Positions 11,557 through 21,697 are shown, counted from the first letter of the stretch. The stretch: 58,304 bases of DNA from Diphasiastrum complanatum (GCA_029204225.1 MU833298.1:1-58304), one strand, 5' to 3'. The notes: generated by a model not told the origin, from the letters alone. Translations and numbers: made by a program.

Positions 11557-12319
11557 AGAGACTTTTCTCCCAAAATGTGTTGATGGTCAACCATGTTTTT
11601 ACATTGTGGAAGAAGGAGATTATAGGAAAATTTCCAAAATTTTAAAGAAAAGACCCTACACGCTTTGCATAGCAGACATCCCCTAAGGATTTTAGATGAA
11701 ATAATCTCTAAATGATGATTCTCCAATCAAATTCACTAAAATCCATAGTGTGATGCAAAGATTTCTTAAAATCACAACTTCTTCTATTTGGAGAGTTGTA
11801 ATATTTCATTCAAGTTGGCAGTCGATTTCAGTGCAAAAGGTCTTCTAACTTTTTGCAATACTGGGATTGAAAATGTTGTATGGTATGTCTTTAACTTTCT
11901 TAAAACTTAATTTTTTTTTCTAATATCTAAATAGTCTATACTTAGCATAGATTATTGTTTGAAATAATAATCTACTTTTTCTTGTAAGTACAAGCTCAAT
12001 GTTTGCAATACTGGTGGTGCACGGTTGTGCAACGAGATTGAATACATTCGATGTTGCACTATAACACCACCGGACTGATCAGCTTTGAAAACTTGTTCCA
12101 ATTTTCAACATGATCAAAGAAGTTGAAAAATCCGATGACAGGTTTCGTGGCTTGTCCTTATCAAAGCCACAACAATTAATTAATCATTTTGTTGAAATTT
12201 TTTCACACCCAACAGATTGGGTTTTGGATTTGTTTAGTGGTAGCAGCACTACAAACGCATGCACTATGCAAAAAGGCAAATATGTTGTTGCTGTAGAATT
12301 AGATTCTAGCTTAGTATAA
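11557..12319 (+). pseudogene. N4-cytosine/N6-adenine DNA methyltransferase domain (beta-class order)
   Basis: The block at 11557-11880 reads YRKISKILKKRPYTLCIADIP followed by stop, then GF. The ADIP-x-GF string sits where the catalytic D/N/S-P-P-Y(F/W) motif IV belongs, with a TAA in the Tyr position (11684). Downstream, ITTSSIWRVVIFH looks like the following beta strand. After a short intron (about 11885-11990, acceptor near 11989) comes KLNVCNTGGARLCNEIEYI, then 12110-12319 with SKPQQLINHFVEI and the SAM-binding motif I, VLDLFSGSSTT (12221-12253), ending in YVVAVELD. Motif IV before motif I is the beta-class permutation of N4/N6 amino-methyltransferases. Motif I has SST where GSGTT is usual. 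Stops and lost frames make it inactive. Confidence 0.7.
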
Positions 12320-12600
12320 TCTATAAAAATACGAATGAAGTCTATCTCAGTTTTGCCGGATGAATTAGCTTAAGTAGGAAAGTCTACAGAATCTGACAAA
12401 GACTCTATAATTCCACTATCGAAAGAACCACAACCTCCCGCTAGTGGAAAAGTCGGTGACACATGGGAGTTTGCAAATGTACTAATTCAAGATTACAATG
12501 TTGTAACTATAGAGAAAACCATGGAAGAGGTTGTCGTTTCTATTGAGGCTCCTCCAGAAAAGTCCAAAAATGTCAATGACCTTAATGACTTTTGAAAATA

Positions 12601-13080
12601 GTGTACTCATTTGACTATCAAACTTTTTGGCATGAAGTTTTTAAATTCATTTACATTTTTTATTACTATTTGCTACTTGAAATATTTTTAAATATTTTTA
12701 AATTATTTTTCAATGTTATCCTTAAAAAATATCAATTTCAATCTATATTGTATTCATGCAAAATTATTTCATACAGAAATATTTTAATATTTTAAAATAT
12801 TTGTTACCGGATAATCTATCAAATAAATAAAATAAATATTTTTGCTGATTTTAGTATTATTATATTTAATGATTCTATTTATCTTTAATTGATTTAAAAT
12901 ATGTGCAAAATTAAATATGTTGTTAAAATTTTATATCTAGTTTTTTTAGTAAGATTTTAGTTTTTCACAAAAAAATGATATTTTTTTAGCATAGAAATAT
13001 AAAATCTGCAAAGTATTTTAAATATAGGCATTTAAAAAAATTAAAAACTACAAAAACTGGGTTTCCATGTCATTTTTTTT
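12601..13080. other. AT-rich region without gene
   Basis: Extremely AT-rich, with long A/T runs. No coding is seen. It carries the half palindrome at 12985 and is probably the 3' flank of the methyltransferase-like gene. Confidence 0.5.
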
Positions 13081-13082
13081 TT

Positions 13083-13580
13083 GGTCACCATGTTAACCGC
13101 ATTCACGACAAAATAGAACAAACTTTTCTTTGTTCAGACATTCTATAACTCTGTGGTTCTCTCCGCATGCAAAACATCCAAGTGGTGGTCTGGCCCATTG
13201 TCTCGTTGCTTGTTGCGTGGCAACATAGATAGCATACTACTCTGAAGGACAAATCTCTTGATTAATATTATGATTCTATTATTCATTACTATTGTAAGAC
13301 TCTGATTCTATTAGATTAGCAGGAGGAGCTTGTTGTGCTTGTAGAGCTGACAAAGCAAGTCGTTCAGAAAATCCAAGAGTGAAGTTTTGAACTTTGCTAT
13401 TAGAATCAGGTTCCGTATAGGTAGTAGGTTCTCGGTATTGAAGCTTAACATACCTTTGCTGGATAATCCGAGGATTAGACGAGCAAAAAGATGTTTCGTG
13501 TCCCGTAGAATTGCACAAATGACAAATAGTATTCGTCATTCATTGTTTCAATGTTGGGGACATTCGTTCATGGTGTGATT
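13083..13580 (-). pseudogene. Zinc-knuckle (CCHC-like) protein, decayed
   Basis: The minus strand encodes at least two and probably three zinc-knuckle-like motifs: NHTMNECPQH near 13560-13575, ICHLCNSTGHETSFC in the ORF at 13279-13539, and CFACGENHRVIEC near 13145-13185, followed by FVLFCRECG. Between them is a Gln/Ala/Tyr/Asn-rich linker (SALQAQQAPPANLIES). The pattern C-x2-C-x4-H-x4-C is that of retroelement Gag proteins and RNA-binding proteins. Frameshifts separate the parts. It could be Gag of an unknown retroelement or a third gene of the neighbouring DUF7869/methyltransferase locus. Confidence 0.55.
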
Positions 13581-13590
13581 CCCCATATAG

Positions 13591-13746
13591 TGTCGCATTT
13601 TTCGCTTTTGTCGTCCGTCAAGAATTGCATGTAAAAATGCAGTGTCGTATTTTTTGCTTTTGTCGCCTGTCAGAAATTGCATGTAAAAATGCAATGTCAC
13701 ATTTTTCACTTTTGTCGCTTGTCAGAAATTGCATGTAAAAATGCAA
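13591..13746. repeat. Minisatellite, three exact-length 52-bp units
   Basis: Units lie at 13591-13642, 13643-13694 and 13695-13746. Each starts TGTCRYATTTTT, contains CTTTTGTCGYYYGTCA and ends with the inverted repeat ATTGCATGTAAAAATGCA. Units differ by a few C/T and A/G changes. The array lies just left of a Copia LTR, within what may be LTR sequence of a second element (a TTCCAACA end and a CCCCCCTTAA tract occur at about 13815-13834). Confidence 0.9.
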
Positions 13747-13834
13747 TCTATTTTGCCAACATTTCTGCAGGAAGGTAATGAACGGATCCTCATTACTAGT
13801 TGAATTTAAGGAAAATTCCAACAACCCCCCTTAA

Positions 13835-14773
13835 TGTGAATCTGTATTGTAGAAAGATAGAAAAAATTGTGTTGACAAACTATATGTTGAAAAATATAGT
13901 CTGCTTCCATCACTCCCCCTCATGATTGATTCGGGGGTGTAGAGCTTCAGCATTAAACAATCTCAACAATGAATCCTTGCTGCTCCATGGGTTTTGTAAC
14001 TTGGTTGAAAGCAGAATAAGTTATTCTGGTTTAATAATCTTTGTGTTGTGAAGTTTTTAACACGTGTGAACTTCACCACATCCTACGGGTCTTACTAAGG
14101 TGTTGTGATTGCACAAGATTGATCAGAGAATAGATTACTTGAAAAATCTATGGCAAGAGCACAATGGCATATAACAGCTTGAAAAATCTAACTTCTCACT
14201 ATGAGGATTCAATGTCAGAAATAATTCTAAGTGTTCAGTATGGGAAAAACCACCTGCTCTCGAGTAGAGAGAGAAAATATACAATAGAGAACTCGAGTAT
14301 AGAGACAATGAGTCCAAAATGCCAAAATCTCAATATTCACAATATAGCAAAACATGCCAAAGCTTCCCTACATCAAAGTGGCTCGAGTTCCTATAGTGGT
14401 GTTGCATGGAAAGTCCACTTAACTCAGTTAACTCAACTACCAAGGATCCACATGTGAAACTGCATGCATGGATATTGCATGTACTACATGTCAACTCATA
14501 AAATTGCCTAGACATGTGTAGATCACAGAAACCACTTTGCATGTTGCATGCACTGATTGCATGTGGCTTGCATGCATACTGAACATCATTGCATGCTATG
14601 TAACCTTTTGCATGACATCGAATTTGAATCTACCTAACCCAAACTCAACCTATTCTAGAAGGTTATGTGCTCAATTGACATACCTTTATGTACAACATAG
14701 TTTATAATGAAAATAATCATGGGTGTGGCCCCAAAACTCGAGACAGAAACATATTTTTTTACTGATCTTCACA
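13835..14773 (-). mobile_element. 3' LTR of Copia element 1
   Basis: Edges are deduced from matching ends: TGTGAA at 13835 and TTCACA at 14773 (6-bp inverted repeat). A purine tract on the minus strand (TTTAAGGAGGAG, plus 14774-14785) abuts the LTR start, as expected of a polypurine tract. The pol ORF stop (14759) overlaps the LTR by 15 bp. The LTR contains a CACGTGTG palindrome near 14061 and a dense cluster of TTGCATG/CATGCA motifs at 14455-14615. No matching 5' LTR is found: the 5' side of the element is lost at about 22030. Confidence 0.65.
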
Positions 14774-16803
14774 CTCCTCCTTAAAATATATGTTCCTATC
14801 CAACATAGTCTTCGAAATTAGGCCAAGGTTAGACCTCATCTTGATAAAGACATTCTTGAGCAATGGGTTGGTGAGAAGATCTGCAACACAATTTGAAGAT
14901 CCAACATGCTCCAATAAGATCTCTCTCCCAATGACTTTTTCTCTTACAAAATGATGAGCTACCTCGATGTGTTTGCACCTTGCATGGAAAACATGATTGT
15001 TTGCAAGAGCTTGAACAGAAATGTTATTATTCTTGATAATTGGAAGATCTTCATCTGCATAACACTTTAGCTCCAAAAGTAGCCTTTTGATCCATAAAAC
15101 CTCCTTTGTTGTGGTTGTAAGAAATTTGTACTCAGCTTCACAGGATGATAAGGATATAGTTGCTTGTTTCTTTGATAGCCAAGAAGCTAAGTTTCCTCCA
15201 AGAAAAATCGTGTAAGCACTTGTGGATATTCTATCCAACCTATCTCCTACAAAATCTGAATCTGAAAAAGCAATCAAAGTCAGATCTTCTCCTTTGTAAA
15301 ATAATCCATAATCCAAGGTAGAAGATATATACCTCAAGATTCTTTTAGCCAACTTCCAGTGATATAACTTTGGATCCTACATGTGTTGACTTAGCTTATG
15401 CACACTAAAGCTTAGATCAGGTCTTGTCACTGCTACCCATATAAGTGAGCCAGTAAGACTCCTATAAAGAGTGATGTCCACAAAGGATTTTTTATCATCT
15501 TTCATAGGAACTTTTACAATGTGCTCCATAGATGTATCTATGTCTTTATAGTTTTCCATCTGGAATTTCTTGAGCATGGAAAGTGCATATCTACTTTGAC
15601 TTATAAAGGCTTGACCTTTCCAAAAATCTATTTCAAGGCCTAAAATATAGTGAAAAACTCCTAAGTCCTGAATCTTAAACTCACTACCAAGTGCATGCTT
15701 AGTTTCTTCAACTAGCTTCTCATTATTTCCAGAAAGAATGATATCATCTACATAGATGAGAAGAATGATTACAAAATTATCTACAAACTTATAATACAAA
15801 GAGGGGTCATATTCACTAAGACAAAATCCGAGTGATATGAGATAGGAGTTGAGCCTTGCATACCAAGACCTTGGTGATTGTTTTAGTCCATAGAGACTTT
15901 TGAACAAAAGACAAACTTTTGATTCTTCACCTTCTTTCACAAAACCAGGAGGTTGCTCCATGTAAATCTCCTCCTCAAGGTAACCATCGAGAAAGGCATT
16001 AGTAACATCGAGCTGGAACATTTTCCAATTGTGAAAACATGCAAGAGATATGAGTATTCTGATTGTTACCATTTTTGCAACTGGTAGTCAAGACTTTTGA
16101 TTTGTGAGTAGCCTTTAGCACAAAGTCTTGCTTTATACTTGTTGATTGATCCATCATGAATATACTTGATTTTGAACACCCACTTACATCCAATCACATG
16201 TATGTTGTTTGGTGGCTCCACAAGCTCCCATGTATTGTTTAACATCAAGGCTTCAAACTCTTGGATCATTGCTTCAACCCACTTCTCAGATTGAAGTGCT
16301 TCTTGGACATCCTTAGGCTCTTCATCTGATATGAAAAGTGCATGATAGGAAGTTTCACCTTCCACTTGCCTTCCTTCAGCATCATATGTGAGCCTTATTG
16401 GCTCAGATCTCTCTCTTATAGTTCTTCCTGGTGTGGTTGCTTGAAGTTGCTCCTCCTCAAGCCTCGGCCTCACCACTTCTTGAGCAGCATCAAGATTGAT
16501 GATTGTAGATCTTGCATGAGACTCCTTGATCTGTGCATCATCCAAGTTAAACTTCTGATCTTCATGGAAGATCACATCTCTACTAACAACATTCTTGTCA
16601 GTAGAGGGAAGATATACTTTGTATGCTTTTTTAGTATATGCATATCCTACAAAAATTCCTTTAATAGCACTAGGATCTTCCTTCTTCCTAGTCTCTAAAG
16701 GTACATGCACAAAGCATACATAGCCAAAGACCCTAAGATGATCTACCTTAGGCCTTTTCTAATACAACATCTCAAATGGTGTTTTTCCTCCTATTGCAAG
16801 ATT
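14759..16803 (-). pseudogene. Copia element 1, pol C-terminal part (integrase end, RT, RNase H)
   Basis: Minus-strand coding with few breaks. From 16803: GGKTPFEML, the integrase C-terminal GYAYTKKAYKVYLP with VVSRDVIFHED, then RT (NTWELVEPP, NKYKARLCAKGYSQ; after a frameshift, QLDVTNAFLDGYLEEEIYMEQPPGF, SLYGLKQSPRSWY, and the catalytic IYVDDIILSG). RNase H follows in 14759-15352 (ISLSSCEAEYKFL with the catalytic Glu, HFVREKV, then VADLLTNP, a variant of ADIFTKAL). Reverse transcriptase and RNase H would copy element RNA. The ORF breaks at about 16066 and 15360. Integrase coding starts in its middle because the core has been replaced by the gypsy at 16804-20367. Confidence 0.92.
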
Positions 16804-17237
16804 AAGAGGGGGTGTGGGGCGACATATTCGAACTGTACGAGTTAACCATTGATACAGAGATGCTGTTCGAATTTTGGTGTAAAGCACGGGTGGTTAGCTG
16901 CCGATGCGGGGTAGCTACCGGTCATTTAGCTGTAAGGGCTATCGACCAAAAAGTGGTGGGGCGTGACTGAGGCAATGTGCTGCTTAATGGTGAAAGCACA
17001 GATGGTTGGATGGATGTTTCCCCATGGGCTAATTCTGTGATAGATTTGTGTGGGCGCGGCTAGTCAAAGGTCATACATCCAGTCTCAAGGGGAATGTGAC
17101 TTGAGAGGGATCCTCTGTTTAGCTTTGGTTGGTATGTTCGTTTGTGATGTGCTTGCCTGGACCTGAATTATCCCTGACTACTTGTTTTGATCCAGGTGAT
17201 CTGATCTAGTTGGGAGTTGTGAGAGGAGCTTACATTT

Positions 17238-17780
17238 ATGAGTGGACGACACACAAGTATGGAAAGGAATTTCCATGGGGCAACCCCCAAGACTAGTTCA
17301 AGATTGTTATTCTTATCGGGAAAGATCGCGGGGAGGAAGTCAGATTTCATGATCGACTCTGGAGCTTCACATAACAATATCTCAAGGAGCGTAGTGGAAC
17401 AATTCAGCTTGCCAACCAGGTATGTTACATCTACTCTCAAGGTAGAAATAGCGAAGGGAGCACTAGATGCAGACAAAGCGACATTGAACATCCCGGTGTA
17501 GATTGGAAGATGGAAGGCTAAACTTAGCTTTGTGATTTTAGAGATGGATGCCTTCGATGTGATTTTGGGTCTCCCTTGGTTAAATGAACATTGTATCGCA
17601 CTTTTGGGTAGGAGCTCAAACTTGGTCCCCTTGGATTACAAGGGACAAATCTGCGTGACAAAAGCCCTGCCCGGAGGAAATGCTAAGGATACCGATATTG
17701 AACAAAATCTGGTTGCAGCATTAGCGATGAAAAGAATGGCGAAAGGGAAAAGGTCAAAGTGCTTTCTTTGCCTCTGCTGA
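17238..17780 (+). pseudogene. Gypsy A aspartic protease
   Basis: Two ORFs (17238-17501 and 17532-17780) in the same frame, separated by a TAG at 17499, encode a retropepsin. They contain LFLSGKIAGRKSDFMIDSGASHN with the catalytic DSGAS at about 17351-17365, then VILEMDAFDVILGLPWL with the typical ILGxxWL C-terminal strand. It would cleave the Gag-Pol polyprotein, but no Gag is encoded upstream. The same protease start, at the same distance from the leader, is seen in Gypsy B. Confidence 0.85.
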
Positions 17781-17818
17781 GAGAAGTCCCAGAAGGGAAA
17801 AGCGTGTGACAAGAAAAC

Positions 17819-19176
17819 TTGCCAAAAGAAGTGGCAGATCTGCTAGAAGAATTTAGCGATGTGTTTTCGGAGGAACTCCCAGCTAAGCTACCTCCTCGAA
17901 GACTAGTGGACCATAAAATTGAGTTGGTACCAGGAACGGAGCCAACTTCACGAGCACCCTACAGAATGTCACAAGAGGAGTTGGCGGAACTGAAACGACA
18001 ACTTGGTGAGCTGATAGACAAAGGTTTTACTAGACCTAGCGCTTCACCTTTTGGATCCCCAATGTTGTTCGTGGAAAAGGCGGACAAAACTCTTCGAATG
18101 TGTGTGGATTATCACATGTTTAACAAGAGTACCATCAAGAACAAGTATCCCATGCCTAGAATTGATGACCTGTTTGACTAGCTCAAACATGCCAAATACT
18201 TTAGCCAAATAGATCTCAGATCTGGATATCATCAAATTCGAATAGCTAAAGGTGATGAGCACAAAACGGCGTTTCGAACGCGGTACGTGAGTCACGAGTT
18301 CCTAGTGATGCCATTCGGTCTAACAAACGCACCAGCCACTTTTTGCACGTTGATGAACAATATTTTTCAAGACTGTCTGGATGAATTTCTCATTGTGTAC
18401 ATCGATGACATATTAGTATTTAGCCAGAGCCTTAAAGATCACATTAAACATTTAAGGACAGTTCTCCAACGACTGAGGAGGAACTGCTTGTTCGCGAAAA
18501 GAGAGAAATGTGAGTTTGTGGTGGAGGAAGTTGATTTCCTTGGACATGTTATAGGACACGGACGGATTCGAATGGATCCTAAGAAGATCAAGGCTATCTT
18601 GGATTGGCTAGCACCTAAAACAGTTCATGGCATCAAATCCTTTGTGGGGCTATGTAAATTTTATAGGAGATTCATTGAGGCATTTAGCAAAATTGTGGCA
18701 CCATTATTGGAGCAGACAAAGACTCATCTCAAAATGACATGGACACCGGAATGTGAACTAGCGTTCCAAGAACTAAACCGACGGATCACTCAAGAACCCA
18801 TTCTTGCCCTACCGAACTTTAGCAAACCATTTGAAATACATACAGATGCGTCAAACTTTGCTATTGGGGCCGTGTTGATGCAAGAGGGAAACCAGTTGCA
18901 TATTTTTCAAAGAAATTAAGTGATGTAGAACGACGATGGCCAACTCACGAAAAAGAAATGGTTGCAGTCGTACAAGCAGTGGAGCATTGGAGACATTATG
19001 TGGCAGGAAAGCCCTTTAAGACGTTCACTGACAATGTATCACTTAAGTACTTCTCATCCCAATGTATGCTCACGCCAAAGCAGATGCGATGGCAAACCTT
19101 TCTCTCGAAATTCAATATAGACATTCTACATATGACGGGAAAGAATAATGTGGTAGCAGATGCACTCAGTAGATAG
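17819..19176 (+). pseudogene. Gypsy A reverse transcriptase and RNase H
   Basis: The RT N-terminal part at 17819-18181 has [29 protein letters not shown] and CVDYHMFNK. An in-frame TAG at 18179 interrupts LFD(Q)LKHAKYFSQIDL. The palm follows at 18287-18919: FGLTNAPATF and the intact catalytic YIDDILVFS at about 18399-18425. RNase H begins at FEIHTDASNFAIGAVL (first catalytic Asp) and continues after a frameshift at about 18917 (EKEMVAVVQAVEHWRHY, FTDNVSLKYF, NVVADALSR) to 19176. Apart from three disruptions this is well preserved, so the relic is relatively young. Confidence 0.9.
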
Positions 19177-19182
19177 GAGCAC

Positions 19183-20367
19183 TTGATGGCGACGGTTTCA
19201 ACCCAGGTGACCAGTCTACTCCAAGAAATCAAAGAGAACTATGGTGTAGATGCGTTGGCTAAGAATCTAATGATCGAATTCCAGCTGGGAAAGCCTTGTA
19301 AACATTTTACTTGGAAAGACCAAATGGTTGTTTATAAACAACGCAGAGTATATGTTCCAGACAACATCAACTTGAGGAAGAAAATCTTGAGGGAGCATCA
19401 TGACGTACTAGCCGCCGGACATCCAATGGTGAATCGCATGTATGAACTTCTCAAGAGAGGCTTCTATTGGCCAGATATGTGGGCGGACGTTGAATTCTGT
19501 GTGCAAACATGTCCTACATGTCAACAAGTGAAGGTGGAACCGCTAGCCCCAGCAGGACTACTCCAGCCATTACCAGTACCAGCATACCCTTGGGACTCAG
19601 TGAGCATGGATTTTATTGTTCAACTACCACATTGCCAGGGTTTCGACTCAATTTATGTGGTGGTTGACCATTTTTCAAAACAAGGTCACCTTGTACCAAC
19701 TAAAAGTTCAGTGACAGCTGAAGAAGTAGTGAGGTTATTTTTCAAATGTGTCTTCAAATACCATGGCCTACCTAGAACAATTATTTCTGACTGAGACACC
19801 AAGTTCGTCGGAAAGTTTTGGACTTGCCTATTTCACCTCGTAGGACCTGGACTGAAACTGCATATCACCCTCAAACAAATGGGCAAACGGAACGATTCAA
19901 TCGACAAATTGAACAATATTTACAAAATTATGTCGCTTGGGACCAATCCGATTGGGTCAGCTACTTGGATATTCTCGAGTTTGCACATAACAACCAAGTG
20001 AGCAGATCTACTGGACGGGCACCCTTCGAGATAAGCAGTGGTCGGCTACCGATTGTTCCAAGCTCTTTTCTTACAGGTGTGCAAGAAACCCCAATACCCA
20101 CTGTGGAGGAATTCATCAATGAGTGGCACACAAAGCTGACAGAGGTGAAGTCATTTTTAGAGCAGTCCCAAAGAAGTATGGCAGCTAACGTGAACCCACA
20201 TCGACGAGAACTGGAATTTGAGGAAGGTGATCAAGTGTGGCTGAACACAAAGAACGCCAAAAGGTTTCTCTCATAAGTTCGTTCGACCTCATGCGGGACC
20301 ATATCATGTCACCAAGAAGATCAACCCAATGGCTTACCGATTGGAGCTGCCATCCAGCTTGGATATA
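19183..20367 (+). pseudogene. Gypsy A integrase
   Basis: The zinc-binding region is visible at 19183-19794 (HHDVLAAGHPMVNRMYELL...CVQTCPTCQQVK, an HHCC finger). The core starts with PWDSVSMDFIVQLP (first catalytic Asp) and IYVVVDHFSKQGH, then the second Asp in TIISD before a TGA at 19793. After a frameshift, 19818-20276 encodes TAYHPQTNGQTERFNRQIE with the catalytic Glu, then the C-terminal GDQVWLNTKN. The tail is broken at about 20275, and the sequence switches to Copia at about 20367. Integrase inserts the cDNA; this copy is inactive. Confidence 0.9.
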
Positions 20368-20818
20368 TCTCTTATGCCAAAGCTCCACTTGAGTTAGCTC
20401 CTCCCTAGTCAAGTTCACACTTTCACTTGCAACATTAGCATCCAACTTGAAAAAGTCTACCTTGCTTAATGCCACTAGCTATGCACTTATCATTTTTCAA
20501 GATGGAACAAACTCCATTCTTGAAATGTACATCTAGTCCATTGTCCATTAATTTTCCTACACTAAGCAAGTTTCTTGAAATGGTAGGAACATACAAAACA
20601 TTATCTAGATCTATCCTTTTAGATGTGCCTAAGCAAAGAGGTATAGATCCTATGCCATCTATCTTGCATGCTTGATCACTAGTAGTGTATATTGACTTCT
20701 TAGAGTCCTTACAAGATAGAAGAGTAGAAAAATAATGCTTGTTAAAGGACATGTGGGAACTAGCCCCACTATCTATCCACCATGTGTCTTGACTTGAAGT
20801 TGGTGTAGATGCAACCAT
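20368..20818 (-). pseudogene. Copia element 1 protease and GAG-pre-integrase
   Basis: Minus-strand ORF 20435-20818 begins near WWIDSGASSHMSF, the Copia protease active site (DSGA), and continues with VLYVPTISRNLLSVGKL, the conserved end of the domain. The GAG-pre-integrase follows after a frameshift and ends at VELWHKRY at about 20368, exactly where the gypsy sequence takes over. The zinc-binding rest of the integrase and its DDE core are absent; coding resumes on the other side of the gypsy at 16803 with GGKTPFEML. Confidence 0.9.
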
Positions 20819-20849
20819 TAAGGATGTGTTGAATCCATCCTATTCTTCT

Positions 20850-21697
20850 TCCTCTTGAGCAATGTTCCCTTGATCTCCTTTGGCTTGTTGATTCTATTTC
20901 AAGTAGCATTCTGAGGCAAAGTGTCATTTCTTTCCACAAAAGAAACACTTTAGTTTTGCCTTGTTCTTCACTTTGCCTTTGGAGGTAGATCCTCCATTCT
21001 TCATATCGGCCTCCTTGCCTTGATTTTTATTGAGTGGATTTTGCTTCTTCTTGCCTTTAGATGTAAAGTTAGCTTTCTCCTCTCCTCCATTAAGTGACAT
21101 GCTATCCATTCTTGTCTTGAGGTGTAGAAGCCTACTCTCCTCGGCCACAAGAACATTGTGCAACTTTTCAATGGATGGAAGAGAGTCTTGAATGACAAAT
21201 GATTGGACTAAGTTGGTGAACTCATCACCTAGACCATTCAAGATGATTTGTACTAGTTCTTGATCTTGGATCTTCTCTCCTATTGCACTTAACTCCTTGT
21301 TAAGAGATTTGATCCTAAGGACATATTCTTGTCCACTCTCTCCACTTCCTTTCATGCTTTGGAAAACTTGATTTCTTAGCATGAGGATTCTTGAAGTATT
21401 GTTGGATTCATAAATGCTCTTTAATGAATCCCAAGCCTCTTTGGATGAGGTACAAGAAGACACTTCTTTCAAGAGGTCATTGCATACATTTAACTTTATG
21501 CAATGTAGAGCTAATCTTGCTCTCTTCTTGTATTTGGCTTGTTCTTGGAGAATTTGAGGCTCTTCCTCTACTCCTTGAACTATGTCATATAGATCATGGA
21601 TCACTAGGAGTGATTCCACTCTCACTTTCCAAATGGAATAATTTGTGGAAGTGAGTCTCTCACTTGATTCCATCAAATATCCACCCATGGATGACAT
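20850..21697 (-). CDS. Copia element 1 Gag (UBN2 family)
   Basis: The 257-codon minus ORF (20924-21697) starts MSSMGGYLMESSERL with the usual TSTNYSIWKVRVESLL opening. It continues with ARLALHCIKLNVCNDLL, KEAWDSLKSIYES, GLGDEFTNLVQSF, and a Lys/Asn-rich basic tail. The zinc knuckle CFFCGKK-stop-HFASEC follows: a stop replaces the Gly between Lys and His, at 20924. The knuckle continues in frame just downstream, so Gag is intact except for this stop. Gag binds RNA and builds the particle. This start was chosen because it is the first Met before the conserved NYxxW block. Confidence 0.88.

Larger units (their letters stand above)
9478..12600 (+). pseudogene. Decayed multi-exon gene: ParB-like segment plus N4/N6 DNA methyltransferase
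   Basis: Exon-like blocks on the plus strand are separated by AT-rich introns with AG acceptors: about 9478-9725, 9835-10080, 10244-10690, 10843-11015, 11050-11150, 11430-11880 and 11990-12595. The middle block carries a ParB-like segment and the last two a beta-class SAM methyltransferase (separate entries). Blocks around 9900-10150 are Lys/Ser-rich and linker-like. The gene is broken by in-frame stops (for example 10445, 11684, 11693, 12098), so it is a relic. It starts within about 100 bp of the 5' end of the divergent DUF7869 gene. A 15-bp palindrome recurs in its introns. Exon joins were read by eye; a transcript or an intact homologue would be needed to fix them. Confidence 0.6.
9766..12994. 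repeat. Recurrent 15-bp palindrome CTATGCTTAGCATAG in introns
   Basis: Copies: TTATGTTGAGCATAG 9766-9780, CTATGCTTAGCATAG 10745-10759 (perfect palindrome around the central T), TCATGCTTAGCATAG 11202-11216, TTATGCCAAGCATAG 11254-11268, CAAGCTTAACATAG 11298-11311, TTATGCTAAGCATAG 11395-11409, CTATACTTAGCATAG 11936-11950, and a half copy TTTAGCATAG at 12985-12994. All full copies fall in inferred introns of the methyltransferase-like gene, four of them in one intron of under 300 bp. Confidence 0.8.
16804..20367 (+). mobile_element. Gypsy A: truncated, gag-less Ty3/gypsy inside Copia element 1
   Basis: The element lies opposite to its Copia host. It starts in mid-leader (16804-17230, homologous to 26233-26640 of Gypsy B) and runs through protease, RT, RNase H and integrase, ending inside the integrase C-terminal domain (LELPSSLDI) at about 20367. 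There are no LTRs, PBS or gag. Both ends are truncated, and about 0.7 kb of Copia integrase core that should lie between the two Copia halves is missing. It therefore cannot be a simple integration with target duplication. Confidence 0.85.

Noticed and set aside
9478-12600. Bacterial contamination carrying a ParB-methylase
   Set aside because: AT-rich introns with eukaryotic splice signals and seamless plant retroelement flanks argue for a nuclear gene.
13591-13746. CRISPR array
   Set aside because: The whole 52-bp unit repeats without unique spacers, so it is a minisatellite.
16804-20367. Ordinary full-length gypsy insertion in Copia
   Set aside because: No LTRs, no PBS, no target duplication, both ends truncated, and Copia sequence missing at the junction.
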